From positions 108,672 to 172,671 of the forward strand of contig JANBTT010000019.1 in assembly GCA_027578915.1 (NCBI GenBank): a stretch of DNA of 64,000 nt. Direction: 5' to 3'. A program made the position numbers and the translations under genes. Source of the DNA: Coemansia sp. RSA 1200. Its lineage: Eukaryota > Kickxellomycota > Kickxellomycetes > Kickxellales > Kickxellaceae. Shown here in pieces: positions 9,718-20,309 of this stretch; positions within the stretch are counted from its first letter, which is position 1; the number at the start of each line of letters is the position of its first letter. The notes beneath the pieces are model-generated. The model worked only from the letters and a program-made list of their open reading frames with translations. It did not search any database and had not been told where the DNA came from.

Positions 9718-11304
9718 TCAGACGGCTTTGTAGTCGGAAACAAGGTCCTTTCTGAGCTTTTCGAACTGGAGAGCCACAGAGCCCATATTGTAGGACGTGC
9801 GCAGCTCCAGGACAAGCCTGTCAATACAGCGAAGCAGCGAGGGGTTTGGGACGGTGCCAACGACAATAGCATCGCGGAGAACCGAGGCAGCCGCAAGGGA
9901 GTCGCGCATAGCGCCCCAGGTGGTCATCAACAGCTCCTCGTAAACATCCGGCGAAAGCACACGAGTCTTGTTAGCGATATCCATGGTAGCGTGGCAATGG
10001 CGGTATGCGTAGAGGCCGATGAGGGGGGCACCGAGTTCGCGGGACTTGCGGATCAGCTCGGCAAACACGGCGGGGCTGGACAGTGCGATTCGGATGCCGC
10101 GGATATTGGCGCTGGAGTTGCGCTCGACCTCGTCGTACACAAAACTGGATAACCGCACAACCGAGGTGCAGTTGGCCAACCGACCCAGCAATGCCTGCTC
10201 CAATTCCGAGTCGCGTCTACTTAGTCGGGCGTGCATGCTGGCTGTCCTTGTCGGACCCCTCTTGGTCTGTATCGCGTTACTCCTACTGTTACTGTTGTTG
10301 TTGGCGGCGGTGTTTTCGGGCGCTAGGACGCCGTCGCTGGCCGTCAGCTTGCTCATCCGTATCGCCATTGGCGAAGCCATCGTCATGTCTCCGGCCAACC
10401 TGTTTGCTGAGTACGCGGATGCGCGCGGTCCGCGCTGGAACAAGGTGTCGGGCCCCAGTTCGCTGAGGAACTTTTGTCCGCTCCCATCTATTCCCATGTT
10501 TTGCATAAACAGCGGCGGCGGACGCTGCGATCCATCCTTGTACACCTTCTCCTTCTTTGTGGCCATGTCCGACAGGATACGCTCAAACTCGTCCATTACG
10601 TTAGAGTCGTCCGCATGGCTACCGCTGTTATTTCTGGCGTTCTTGCCGCCGATGGCCCCCCTGTTTCTGTTGTTGTTGTTGCTCCACGCATCTTCCTCTC
10701 CTTCTTCATTTGGCCAATCGCTGAAAATATCGTCGTTCCCGCGACGTCCTGGCAGCTGCTCTCTTGTCCTGCTAGCGTTGCCCCTGACGCCGCCGCTACT
10801 AGAGTTGTTTCCACCAAGAATCGAGCCAAGCAGCGCATCAACATCCACATCGGCGTCGTCGATATCTTCACCATCAGCCAACCCCATTCCTGGGCCCTCA
10901 TGCCGTAGCTGGCTGTGGTGGTTGTGATTATGGTGGCTAGTGGTATTGGAAGCCGGAGTATTTCTACTGTTACTGGCTCTGGTGTTCTGCTGGGGCTGGT
11001 ATGGCTGTTTAACAGGCATGTCCAGCAGACTGAATATCGAGTCAAGATCAACCAAGTCTTCGTCGTCGTCCTCTATCTTGTGCTTGTCCTCCCCCCTGGT
11101 GTTATTATGACTGGTCCTGGTGCTGTAGCATCTTCTGCATGCGGAATAGAGGGAAGGTGGCCCCGGTAGCCTCGATATCTCCCTGCCAGGGATTGGCGAT
11201 ACAATCGATCCCGACTGTGTTCTTGGCGTTGATCGGGCAGAGGCAGCGGCTGTCGTTGTTGTCAGCTGCCGTGCTAGTAGCAGCGTTCTGTACAATGGAA
11301 TCAT
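9718..11304 (-). CDS. Mitochondrial Mtf2-like (Nam1-like) protein
   Basis: 528 aa, ATG at 11304. The first 65 residues are rich in Arg, Ser, Thr and Leu with no acids before Gly-Arg-Glu, and contain RRCYST, a plausible presequence cleavage region. Residues about 70-270 are disordered (Asn-, Ser- and Gly-rich). The C-terminal 170 residues are mostly helical, with VLSPDVYEELLMTTWGAMRD and a following LRDAIVVGTVPNPSLL. This pattern matches my recollection of the Mtf2 C-terminal domain. Yeast Mtf2/Nam1 couples mitochondrial transcription to RNA processing and translation, and binds mtRNA polymerase. The family call is moderate because Mtf2 is poorly conserved. It is convergent with MED25, 151 bp away. 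Confidence 0.55.
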   Translation of the reverse strand: MIPLYRTLLLARQLTTTTAAASARSTPRTQSGSIVSPIPGREISRLPGPPSLYSACRRCYSTRTSHNNTRGEDKHKIEDDDEDLVDLDSIFSLLDMPVKQPYQPQQNTRASNSRNTPASNTTSHHNHNHHSQLRHEGPGMGLADGEDIDDADVDVDALLGSILGGNNSSSGGVRGNASRTREQLPGRRGNDDIFSDWPNEEGEEDAWSNNNNRNRGAIGGKNARNNSGSHADDSNVMDEFERILSDMATKKEKVYKDGSQRPPPLFMQNMGIDGSGQKFLSELGPDTLFQRGPRASAYSANRLAGDMTMASPMAIRMSKLTASDGVLAPENTAANNNSNSRSNAIQTKRGPTRTASMHARLSRRDSELEQALLGRLANCTSVVRLSSFVYDEVERNSSANIRGIRIALSSPAVFAELIRKSRELGAPLIGLYAYRHCHATMDIANKTRVLSPDVYEELLMTTWGAMRDSLAAASVLRDAIVVGTVPNPSLLRCIDRLVLELRTSYNMGSVALQFEKLRKDLVSDYKAV

Positions 11305-11590
11305 CAGTCAATAGCAGCCAGGCGAATATGAATAACGTGTAATTTGAGAAAAGGAAACAAATAGAGTGAGGCAGTAGTCTTGCAAATGAAACAGTTAAAA
11401 TGATGAGCTAAAGAAAAGATAGTCTTATTCTTTTCTTTTTTCTTTTGCCAAGCAAATACCAATAAATGCGATCTGATCGGGTGATTTGACGAGAACCGAT
11501 CAGCGTGGATGTTAATTAAAATTGAAATAGAGCTTAGAGAAAAAAAAACAACAAAAACAAAGACGTCCTCAGGGCGATGCACGTGCTCTA

Positions 11591-12859
11591 CTAGGAAGCA
11601 GAAGCAGCAGCGTCATCAGAGGTCTGTGCGTCAGAGAAGCTGCCGGTACTGCTACGGACACCGCGATCTAGGTCCTCCTGACGCGGCCTCTTTGTGGAGG
11701 AAGCACTCTCCAGGGAAGAGGCATCGCTGCCATCGTGGGCAAGTCTCTTCCGTCCAAAGAACTTGTTGACCTGGGACCCGAACATTGACGAGAACCCGCG
11801 CACAAAGTCCTGCCGCCTGTCCTCCCAGAACATCTTCGTGTGCCTTAGTTCGGCCTTGAGGTCCTCGAGCTCACCGACCAGATCCTCCCGTGTTCCGAGA
11901 AGGTTCTTTTTGATCTGGTCACGGATCCCGGACACGTGCTTCTGGAGGTTGAGCTCCTGCTCCTTGAGGAACGAGATGTTGAGGTCTTTTGGTGAGATTC
12001 CGCGCTCTAGGTTGCGGCGCAGGTACTTGTCGTAGTCGCGCACGATGCGCGTAATCAGCTCGGATGTTGATACGCCGTCGGTGCGCTGCGTGGGCAGGAA
12101 GCGGCCCTGCGCCTTGACAAAAGCATAGACATCGTCGCTTTCGGCGCTGGCATAGGGCAGGTCGTCGTGGCAGACATAGTCAATCTAGAATAAGAGTGAG
12201 AGCGATAACCAAATCATATAGGAGAATGCCCTCCTTGCATCAGCCACACGTAGAAAAAAAAAGTCAGAGCTGCAACCCACACAGCTTGCCTGACTTTTGC
12301 AGCACGCATAACTCCTCCTTTACTCTAATAACTAACTTACCTTGTGCTTGTCGAGGAATTCCTGCGTGACAGTCCACGGCGCATCGGTGATAATCTCGTC
12401 AACCCAGCGGCAATGGCGCAACGACTCGTAGCGCTCGCGCTCAGTCAGCACAGTTTTCCCCTTACGCGAGTGCGTGTCAAGGTCGTTGCACATTCCAACC
12501 AGCAGATAGACGTCGGGAAACGACTTCTTTGCCTGCTCCAGCGCGCGCATATGCCCGTAATGCACCAGGTCGTAGATGCCGTCGCAGTACAGGCGCACCG
12601 GCCGGTCTGTTGGCGGTGTGTTTATGGGAAACGGCTTGTCGGTTGGCACCGATAATGTCATGTTGACTTCGATAGGGCGGAAATGGTCCACCACGTTTGG
12701 GTCGGCGTCGCCCAGCCCCATCGGACTGCCTGGGTCCAGCGCTCCCAGCTGCTGCGTTGGCGATGGCGACCGGGCGGCTGTCAGCTTTGGCGAGCTCGGT
12801 GCGCTGGTTGCCTGCTTCTCGGTGATGCTGGTGTTGGTGCTGCTGCGTTTTGTCCTCAT
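11591..12859 (-). CDS. PCT1: Choline-phosphate cytidylyltransferase (two exons)
   Basis: Exon 1 is 12859-12341 (173 aa) and exon 2 is 12184-11591 (197 aa), joined by a 156-nt intron at 12340-12185 with GTAAGT and CTAG|A borders, phase 0. The spliced 370-aa protein reads across the junction as EFLDKHK|IDYVCHDDLPY, exactly the conserved CCT stretch. Catalytic motifs present are HYGH (100-103) for CTP binding, RYESLRHCRWVDEI, and RTDGVSTS (207-214). A long charged amphipathic helix (about 215-290) corresponds to the lipid-binding M domain that activates the enzyme at membranes low in phosphatidylcholine. The Ser/Asp-rich tail is a likely phosphorylation region. It makes CDP-choline in the Kennedy pathway. 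One of only two genes here with a clear intron. Confidence 0.95.
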
Positions 12860-13334
12860 CGTGTGCGCTGCTCTCGTGAAGGGGCTCACTTTATTCTGGC
12901 GGGTTAGTCGGGGGATTTCAAATTGTGTCAGCCGCAAGACCTGAGAAAGTGAAAAAATGAAAGAGAACAAAAAAACCGTTAATGAGTAAATGAAAAACCG
13001 TTTTTTCAAAGAGAAAAATTATTTTGCTGTCTGCCAATCCTTATTTCCCTTTCCCCTTTTTTCTCGCTTCAGAAGATTCGAAGCAACGTCTCCTCCACAT
13101 GACAAAAGGCAAAAACGAAAACACAAAGCAGGCTTTGATCAGTACAATGAGAGGGACAACTCTTTTCTCTCTCCCTATTACGCGCACATTTCGTCATTTT
13201 TAATTCAAATTCCATTCTTGCGTTTTCCTCACCTTGACGCTGCGATAATCCTTCTTCATTCCAAATGCGCTGTACACTGTTGCGGTTTAACAACTGACTG
13301 GAAAATATAAAAGGAGGCGGTGGCAGAGGCGACA
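12860..13334. promoter_or_regulatory. Divergent promoter, PCT1 / coiled-coil protein gene
   Basis: 475 bp between divergent ATGs. A canonical TATA box lies at 13306-13314, only 21 bp before the ATG at 13335. The remainder has pyrimidine-rich tracts around 13030-13070 and 13160-13180. No PCT1-specific site is recognised. Confidence 0.5.
13306..13314 (+). promoter_or_regulatory. TATA box very close to the ATG
   Basis: TATAAAAGG. If transcription starts 30 or more bases downstream of it, the transcript would begin at or after the ATG at 13335. Either the leader is extremely short or an upstream site is used. Confidence 0.5.
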
Positions 13335-14177
13335 ATGGCTGTTCAGATAATCGTTCTTGCGCTGGTATTTTATCTCGGATACCAGTATGCGCTGACTAGA
13401 AAGCCTTCCCAGGTTACCAACCACAACCAGCCGCCTTCCGAGAACTCGGAAAACTCACCGACCAAAAGCAATGGCAGTGACCAACAGAGAAAGAATAAGA
13501 AGCAGAAGCAAAAGAAGAAGAAACCGAAGAACCAGTCCGCAGATCCGGCACCCAAGCCCAAACAGTCCTCTGCAGAGCTTAGCAATCCTCCTGCTGGGCC
13601 TGATGAGCCCGAGGAGCCTGATAATAGTTTGAAGGACTTCAAGAAACTTGATGAATCCGACTCTCCGCCGCACAGCCCGTCTCCTGATGCCGCCGACGAA
13701 TGGGAATCTGCCAGACGCACAGACAGCACCCGGGCCGCAAAGCGCGCCTCCTCAGCAGCAGTTTCTGTTCATCCGACACGCTGGGAACGCCTAGACAGCA
13801 ACGAAAACCTGGACCAGGATCTGAATCCAACACCCGTACAGCCACGCGTACTCCGCATTGGCACACCCGTTGGTCCGCCACGCCAGGATCCTCCACGTAT
13901 TCGCTATGACCACACGTCCGAGACCAAACAGTTGACGAAAAGCCAGCGCCAGACACAGCGAAAGATGCAGAAGCGTCGCGAGGAACGGGCCGAGGCTGCG
14001 GCTATCCAGGAGCATCGTCTGCGGCAGCATCGCATCCAGCTTGAGGAGACGCGGTCCCGTGAGCAGTGGGAAAAGGCCAAGCGTGCAAAGGCTAAACAGC
14101 AGCAACAGCAAGGAAGTCATGGATCCAAAGCCACCGCTGGTCCATCATTTATTGACGGCAAGCTTATCTGGGACTAA
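13335..14177 (+). CDS. Uncharacterised membrane-anchored Lys-rich coiled-coil protein
   Basis: 280 aa, ATG at 13335 (MAVQIIVLALVFYLGYQYAL). Residues 3-20 form one hydrophobic segment, a signal anchor. It is followed by a polar, strongly basic region with Lys/Gln runs (about 50-70) and an acidic Pro/Ser-rich middle (about 75-125). The C-terminal part (about 200-265) is a long charged helix, KSQRQTQRKMQKRREERAEA and onward, predicted coiled coil. The end, FIDGKLIWD, is compact and may be a short conserved motif. The layout suggests an ER or mitochondrial outer-membrane protein with a cytosolic coiled coil. I do not recognise the family. Confidence 0.75.
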   Translation: MAVQIIVLALVFYLGYQYALTRKPSQVTNHNQPPSENSENSPTKSNGSDQQRKNKKQKQKKKKPKNQSADPAPKPKQSSAELSNPPAGPDEPEEPDNSLKDFKKLDESDSPPHSPSPDAADEWESARRTDSTRAAKRASSAAVSVHPTRWERLDSNENLDQDLNPTPVQPRVLRIGTPVGPPRQDPPRIRYDHTSETKQLTKSQRQTQRKMQKRREERAEAAAIQEHRLRQHRIQLEETRSREQWEKAKRAKAKQQQQQGSHGSKATAGPSFIDGKLIWD

Positions 14178-14380
14178 TTGACAAGTACATCCTTTCTTTG
14201 CTTTGCTTTGTTATTCGATGTCCTGTATTAATGTCTTGTTTCTGTTGTTTCAAATTTAGTATTTTATGTTATATGACTAGTCATTATATTTGATATAGCA
14301 AAAAAGCCAATGCAAAGAAAAAAGAAAAGAAAACCGAAAAAATGTTATGATACCCTCTTGTGACTAGGCGCTATGCCATA

Positions 14381-15890
14381 TTACCATGGCTTGCCAAACC
14401 TAACATATTCCAATGATCTTAAGATTTTAGTCATTGACTCTTCAAACACTTTGTGCACTTTATCTGGAACCCCCTTATCATATTCACCCAGGCCATACAC
14501 AAGTGTCTTGACCTTTGTCTTGATTGGAGTAATGGAGCCGTCCTGAATCTCTGGAATAACAAATGAATCGTTTTCCATATCACTCAGCTTGATATGATAG
14601 GCTTCTAGTTTTCTTAGATTGGGTAGGTTTGACTAGATGAGCTCTAGCAGGTCAGATAAAGGTATCAAATAATACACCCTGTCTTGTTACTTGTGGCCAA
14701 TAGATGTGTTGCATTTCCAATGTTGATATCTCTCGATTTACATATGCCTCTATTGCAGAACATTTAAACCCATCAATTGCTTGCAAACCATCTGCTAGCT
14801 CGATAATATCAGCCTCTTTACTTTCACTAGAACTTTCATAATGCTCTTCAAATATTTGTTTGGTTGCATTTGATATGCTAAATCGATAAAATGTAAACCT
14901 AGTATTGTAGCTATTTGCCATGACAAATTTGTTGAGTGTCCTAGGCGTGGATATGGAGGCTAATAGAGAGCAGGTAAGTGGACAAAGAACCTTTACATTC
15001 AAGTACAGGAGCCTTGGGACCTCCAACATATAGGGAAACCTATTACCTGGAATATACATATCTACATCACCATCCATCATGTACATAGTACGATTAAACA
15101 TACTAATTGACAAGAACTCAAGAGCTGGGAAATGAAGGGCACCAGAGCCATTAGTCTTTTCATTGGAAAAGGCACTCCAAGCAAATGACTCATTAACACA
15201 TGTTAGCTCTAACTTTGTCAGATTATCCACATTTATTTTTAGAAGAATTGCTGCATTCCACAACCAACTATGTTTAAATCTGGTTAGCAAATTGGTAAAA
15301 CATATATCTGAATTTATTGCCATTGGGCTAACTGCCACTTGAGTTAGTTGTGGTGCATATAGTTTGAGTAAAGCAGTCTCAAAAGTAGATAATATGCTCT
15401 CTTCTGGTTTCATATCACTGTGTAATGATAAGATGTTTGGAAGTAAAGCATATAAAGTTCTTGCAATATTTGAGAATTCCACCATTGCCAATTGGAGCTC
15501 TTCTTGATAATCTGAAAATATACCATGAACATAAAGTTCAAAAGATAAATTTACTATATTGCCTAGCATATCCTTGTTTGAGTTAAGCTCCTCCAAAGCT
15601 TTCTTCAGATACTCCACAAGATTACCATTGCTAGAATCAATTCTAATATCTACTGTTCGTGGATATTGCTTCATATCATGGGGCATTACATCTATACTAG
15701 TCCATAATCCATCAGTATAGCTAATGTAAATTTTATTAAAGCTTATTGGTAATGCAAGCTGTCGTCATTTTTGACAAACTGAAAGAATGTTTGTAGATCT
15801 TCCCAAATGGCCACGCATAAGGTGTTCTTCCTCACAGTAAGGTTTTAGAAAGGCAAAAAGAATATCAGTTGGAAGGCTGTTGATATGCAT
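14381..15890 (-). pseudogene. Broken F-box/leucine-rich-repeat-like gene
   Basis: Read on the minus strand from an ATG at 15890, the frame opens with MHINSLPTDILFAFLKPYC, an F-box-like start. It reaches SVCQK, is stopped by a TGA at 15767-15765, and continues in the same frame as RQLALPISFNKIYISY. In this family the stopped codon is normally Trp (VC-x-x-W-R-x-x-A-x-P). About 370 further codons stay open to a TGA at 14654-14652. The reading then continues in another frame as LLELI-TAG-SNLPNLRKLEAYHI, leucine-rich-repeat-like, and stays open to 14381. So there are two in-frame stops, a frameshift and a third stop. The sequence is AT-rich, unlike the neighbouring genes. The F-box identification is moderate; the disruption is directly visible. 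Confidence 0.65.
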
Positions 15891-16194
15891 GTTTGATAGA
15901 TGTAAGCAGCTATAAAATATAGGAATAAAATAATTGACAAAATCTGAACCAAAAAATGAATTGAAAAGGAAAAACTTGAATATCAAAATTGATATTGCTC
16001 TAATAAAGTTAGTGGCTTGAGTGCACTTTATAAGTAAATATAAACCCTTTATAATCACAAGGATAATCAGAATTGACAGCAGTCTATCAAGCTGCTTCTT
16101 TTTGCAAGGCTTTTTGCCATGTGACAATCTTTCTGCTGATCAAAAATGACAAAAGAGTCAATCCATTAGGATCTTTCAATCCTAATAGTTTCCA
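15891..16194. other. AT-rich flank upstream of the F-box pseudogene
   Basis: Upstream of the pseudogene start. The frame before the ATG at 15890 stays open back to 16127 as a hydrophobic, Lys-ended stretch, but this looks like chance in AT-rich DNA. No promoter element is recognised. Confidence 0.4.
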
Positions 16195-16448
16195 GGATTG
16201 GTCTATTTAACCAGCAATGCCAATCCCACTTTATAGTGTGACAAAAAACATTTGCAATAATATGTTGCTCTGTAATTCCTAATATCTTTTTTAAATAATA
16301 AAGCAATATATACCACAATATGTTATTTGATAGTAAACAATGTGTGCTATTATCATTTAAATCTATAGCCCCATTTAATTGTTGGTTCAAGAGATATTTG
16401 CATAAAACTAACAACTTGAAAACATTACAACAATTTTTTGATTCAATA
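16195..16448 (-). mobile_element. Truncated terminal fragment of a Tc1/mariner-type element
   Basis: Read on the minus strand from 16448, this matches the right end of the element at 18379-19959 over about 230 bp, with scattered substitutions. It includes the outer end (TGTTGCAATG becomes TTGTTGTAATG here), the AATATCTCTTGAACCA segment and the GCTATAAATTTAAA-like segment. The match fades near 16195. No transposase follows. Many differences from the other copies are C-to-T or G-to-A. Confidence 0.7.
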
Positions 16449-16471
16449 TATATTCTTTTTGTGAATAGTAC

Positions 16472-16600
16472 TCTTGTTTAGGAGTTTAGACATTTTTGTA
16501 TTCCAAATTATAATAAACTGGGTTTACATCCAGAGTCCCAATTATTTTGGTTACTTGGAATATAGTTCTAGTAAGGAACACTGGAAATCAACTAAAAGTA
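16472..16600 (+). repeat. Dispersed repeat, copy 1
   Basis: This stretch, best conserved around AAACTGGGTTTACATCC (16515 on) and through TTTTGGTTACTTGGAAT, matches 24482-24615 in the same orientation. Family unknown; too short to show coding capacity. Confidence 0.6.
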
Positions 16601-16695
16601 TAAAAATACTATTAAACTGTTAAATACTATCAAGTTATTAAACTCTATTAAATTATTAAACACTATATAAATATTAAATATTATCAAATTGTTAA

Positions 16696-16764
16696 GGGAT
16701 CTGCCCTCAAGACTCTGAAAGAGTTGTCTTTCGGTAGCTTGCACCGAAAGTGGGGGCGGATCCC
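16696..16764. repeat. GC-rich nested inverted repeat (three-way-junction shape)
   Basis: An outer stem of 11 bp (16696-16706 with 16754-16764, one G-T pair) encloses two smaller hairpins. One is ACTCT-GAA-AGAGT (16712-16724). The other is CTTTCGGT - 7 nt - ACCGAAAG (16728-16750). All arms are perfect except the one wobble. It is a sharp GC-rich block in very AT-rich DNA. It could be part of a mobile element or a structured RNA; the sequence alone does not decide. Confidence 0.8.
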
Positions 16765-16793
16765 GAGGGAGGTTTCGGTGCAGAAATGGCCCA

Positions 16794-16819
16794 TTAATTA
16801 TTTTTAATAAAATAATTAA
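16794..16819. repeat. Perfect AT-only hairpin
   Basis: TTAATTATTTT - TAAT - AAAATAATTAA, an uninterrupted 11-bp inverted repeat 29 bp after the GC-rich nested hairpin. It may belong to the same element. Confidence 0.8.
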
Positions 16820-16864
16820 AAATGAGTTTAAGAGGGAGTTCCACTAGTGAAATATATAAGTGGA

Positions 16865-18378
16865 TACTGGTAAAGACAGAATAACATATTGTAGTAGTGT
16901 GATTGTGCTTTATTGGTTGAATAAACCACTATCTGGAAATTCTTGGAATTGAAGGGCCCTAAGAGATTGTTTTTTTGTTGTTTCCATGTAATTCCAGATG
17001 AGTGGCTATGACATGATTATTATACAAGCATGATGGTGAATTTTGATAAAATTGGGGAATACATATAAAATTTAAATTATGTAATGATTGTTCAGAATTT
17101 CCCAACAAAAATCAGATAGATGGTCATTTGATTTCCATATGACAATTGGATTACATATCACTTTACATTAATATATTGATAAATATTAATGTCTAGCTGT
17201 AAATGTATGTAAAAACATGCAACATGTTGAAATACTCATTGTTTTACAACATAAATTATATAAATTATTCCTGTTTGGCATCTACAATTAAGAACTATAT
17301 CAATAATCATTTTAGTTCTTCCAAATGTCACCATAAGCTTCACAAATTGGAATATCAAAGTTATCACAATGTCATCACTAACCAGCATCTTATGTTTCAA
17401 AAGGGATAGCTTAAAAGATGCTGGCAATAAAGCAGTTGTTGAGATAAGACATACCTATTAGTGCGCTGGTTGTAGGTTTTTTTACACAAAGCTATAAAAG
17501 GAACCCCTAAACTTTGTCCTAAATGTGATTATCTAATGTCATTATATTTGTAAAGAAGTAATCAATCAACATGAAATTTAAATATTTAAGTAAATAAATA
17601 ATTTTTAAACCCTAGTAAAAGTCCAATAAAATAAAGAATCCATTCTTTGACTTGAAATAAAAATCAACAATAATCTGTGAAGCCTCGCGATATAAACATT
17701 TAACAATCCTGTTTACTATAATAATGGGATTTGTGTATGCAAGGCTTTAATCTACCTTGACATGTATTTCTAAAACAGACCACACAATATATTAATTTTA
17801 AATAATTTGAAAAATACAGCAAAAGTCGAGTGTCCATATAAATGAGAAAATGGGACACTTCCCTTCCCCTTTCATAAAGAGTCCTAAACTGAACCAGTTG
17901 GTTAGGTTTGACAATATCTGCTTGCTTATTTGTGGCTGCTACCAAACTCAAGCTGGATATCAATTCTAGCTATTCCACACTCTTTAGGTAATAGGATAAT
18001 AGGTCAGATGATAGAGCCCATGAAGAGCAATTAGCAGCTTTTCTTTTTCTTATTTATTTATAATTTCTCTGTTTGTTTGAAGTTGGCCTAGCTTCTCTCT
18101 CAATAAATCTATTTTTTTCTCTCAGTTGTAAGCATCTTTAATTTTGTTTAACTTTCCTATTGTCTCATCTTCGCCATTACTCGAACTTCTTTGTACAGTT
18201 ACCACATAAAAACATAGTTTTCTAATAGTTTGATATGCATTTTGTTTTACAAGCATGTTACAAGCCATACATTGGACATGTTTCCTTCTCTTTTTTGCCT
18301 GCGTCGAACATGACTTTTGAACACCTAGACAAGTTGCTATGTGTTTTTTCTTGTTCATTCTTTCTGTTGCAGCATCCA
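16865..18378. other. AT-rich gene-free DNA
   Basis: About 1.5 kb with only short low-complexity ORFs (for example 17203-17409 and 17700-17963), none resembling a protein family. One TATA-like site, GCTATAAAAGG, lies at about 17491. A poly-A signal-like AATAAA occurs near 16920. I see no gene. Confidence 0.5.
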
Positions 18379-19959
18379 CATTGACTCAAGAAACTGTTGC
18401 AATGTTTTTTACGCTGTCGTTTTTGTTATAAATATTTCTTGAACCAGTAATTAGATTAAGCTATAAGTATGCAGGCATGTAGTATTTACTACGCTCTATC
18501 AGAAAATATACAGTACACGTTTGCCGGTTAACTGTGTATAAAGTTATTAATTATCAAAGACGTACACGTCATTGCAACACTTTCTTGGCTGATGGTTAAA
18601 TAATAGAAAACATAAAATACCTAATATTTTCTGTAACTACTTTTTGCTGAAATTACAACAGCAAAAAGTTTAGGTATTGGGCTAATTATTTGAAGTTAAT
18701 TCTCTTTTCTAAAAGTGCTCCAGGCATACTGGGTTTGTTTTCAAAGCTGGTAAATACTGTTTGGCATATCTTCATACAAATTAAATTTTTCAAGATTAGT
18801 TTAATAATAATCAATAGGCCTTATGTCAAAAGCCTGTATTAACCAGTAGCGTGTAGAAACATCTACTTTGGTTAGCCATTCTCATGTAATTTTTGCAATA
18901 TGTTTGAAATTGTCATCATGTTGGGACACTATCATTTTTCTCTAAGCCATGCCAGTCTAAAGTTGCCGTCAAATCATCTGAAGGTTTGTCCATATAAAGC
19001 GCACAGTCGAGTTTATCACTTATCTTGGCTGGTCCACCATTTCTATGGCTTGTAAAGCAGCTCCAAAATAATTAGTAATTTACCACCATGTTTGATGGTA
19101 CCCTACACAATGATTTAAGCCATGAACCCCAGACTCCCATATCTAGTTATGCCTATCAGGATCTATTCTAATAAATTTAGTTTTATTAGAAAAGTCAAAT
19201 CTTTTCCAGCTATTTACTGTCCATGATTTATATCTTTTAACAATTTCAAACCAAAGATGCCAAGAAGGAGCAAAAAGAAATGTTTTATTTTTATTTTTAA
19301 AAACATTAGACACACATCCATAAACGCATTTCGAATTGTTTAAGCACTAGCAGACAATTCTATGCTTTTGAAGTAACATTATAGCATCAGCTGCAGTACA
19401 AATAGCTCCAGAAGTGGTTATTTTAATAATCGTCTGACAAGTAATGGATAATAACAATACTAAACAATTTCCAACCCTCTTGAATAGACTGATGTCGTTG
19501 TTCTTGGCAGTTAGTAATGCATTTGGGTAACCTACAGCTTGCTCTGAAGAAATTTACTATAGTAATTTTTTAAGATCAAGGACAGAGTTAATGTCACATG
19601 TCGTATAAGATAATGTATGATTTATAGTTAACATTTTAAGAACATAAATGTTGGATAGCAACAAAAAATGGCAAATATAATAGTGTACAAATTTTGAAAA
19701 GGAATGGTTAAGAGTAAGGAATGTTTTGTAAGAAGAGGTTTATTTAAAAGCCAGCCAAAAAAGGTTGCAATAGTATGTTGCACTGAAATTTCTAATATTT
19801 TATTTAATAAAACAATATATGCTACAAACGTATTATTTATTAGAGAACAATGCGTACTATTATTGTTTAAATTTATAGCCTAATACATTTACTGGTTTAA
19901 GAGATATTTGTAGAAAACTGACAACTTGAAAAGTATTGCAACAGTTTCTTGAGCCATTG
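18379..19959 (-). mobile_element. Degenerate Tc1/mariner-type DNA transposon
   Basis: About 1.58 kb bounded by inverted repeats of roughly 85 bp. The left end (18379 on) and the reverse complement of the right end (to 19959) share CTCAAGAAACTGTTGCAAT and, further in, AAATATyTCTTrAACCAGTAA and GCTATAA. The minus strand between them carries a decayed transposase. Around 19220-19140 it reads FDFSNKTKFIRIDPDRHN, like the family's FSDESKF-x-x-x-x-x-DGR motif with D and E changed to N and K. Further on come HDDNFKHIAKIT-x-EW (family QDNDPKHTAK-x-x-x-EW) and RPID (family NPIE). Several stops interrupt it, so it is inactive. A remnant at 35290 preserves the expected TA-CAGT terminus. Confidence 0.85.
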
Positions 19960-20309
19960 TTATTAATTATAGTAATGTAGCTTGCCAAAATGTTTGTGTT
20001 TAGACAATATTCATTTTAAATCGGTAACTGGCATAGCATATTTGTGTTGGGTAGAGGGTTCAGTTTGTTTGCAGAATAGAGGATAACCTTTTTGGTGTCA
20101 TCTTCCATACACATTCTATTTTCTGTAATACAAAAAACTAACATCAATTGCTGTTACTAACACTCCGACATCCTCATGCAAACATTTTCCCTCAACATAG
20201 TATGAACGTCCTTGCCACTTGGTCCAAGTTTGCTTTCTATTTATGTTGTTTTTTATTTTTAAGCATTCAGTTCTAAAGCTATTATGAACATGCATACACA
20301 CAAACCAAA
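19960..20309. other. AT-rich gene-free DNA downstream of TFB1
   Basis: Contains the TFB1 3' region (minus-strand gene ending at 20310). One short minus ORF (20116-20301) has no recognisable similarity. Nothing else is seen. Confidence 0.5.

Noticed and set aside
15765..16127. Separate small membrane protein gene
   Set aside because: Same frame as the F-box pseudogene; only its last 42 codons are meaningful.
16690..16960. Possible solo LTR (TG start, TATA at about 16852, AATAAA at about 16920)
   Set aside because: I could not find a matching end or a target-site duplication, so I report only the hairpins.
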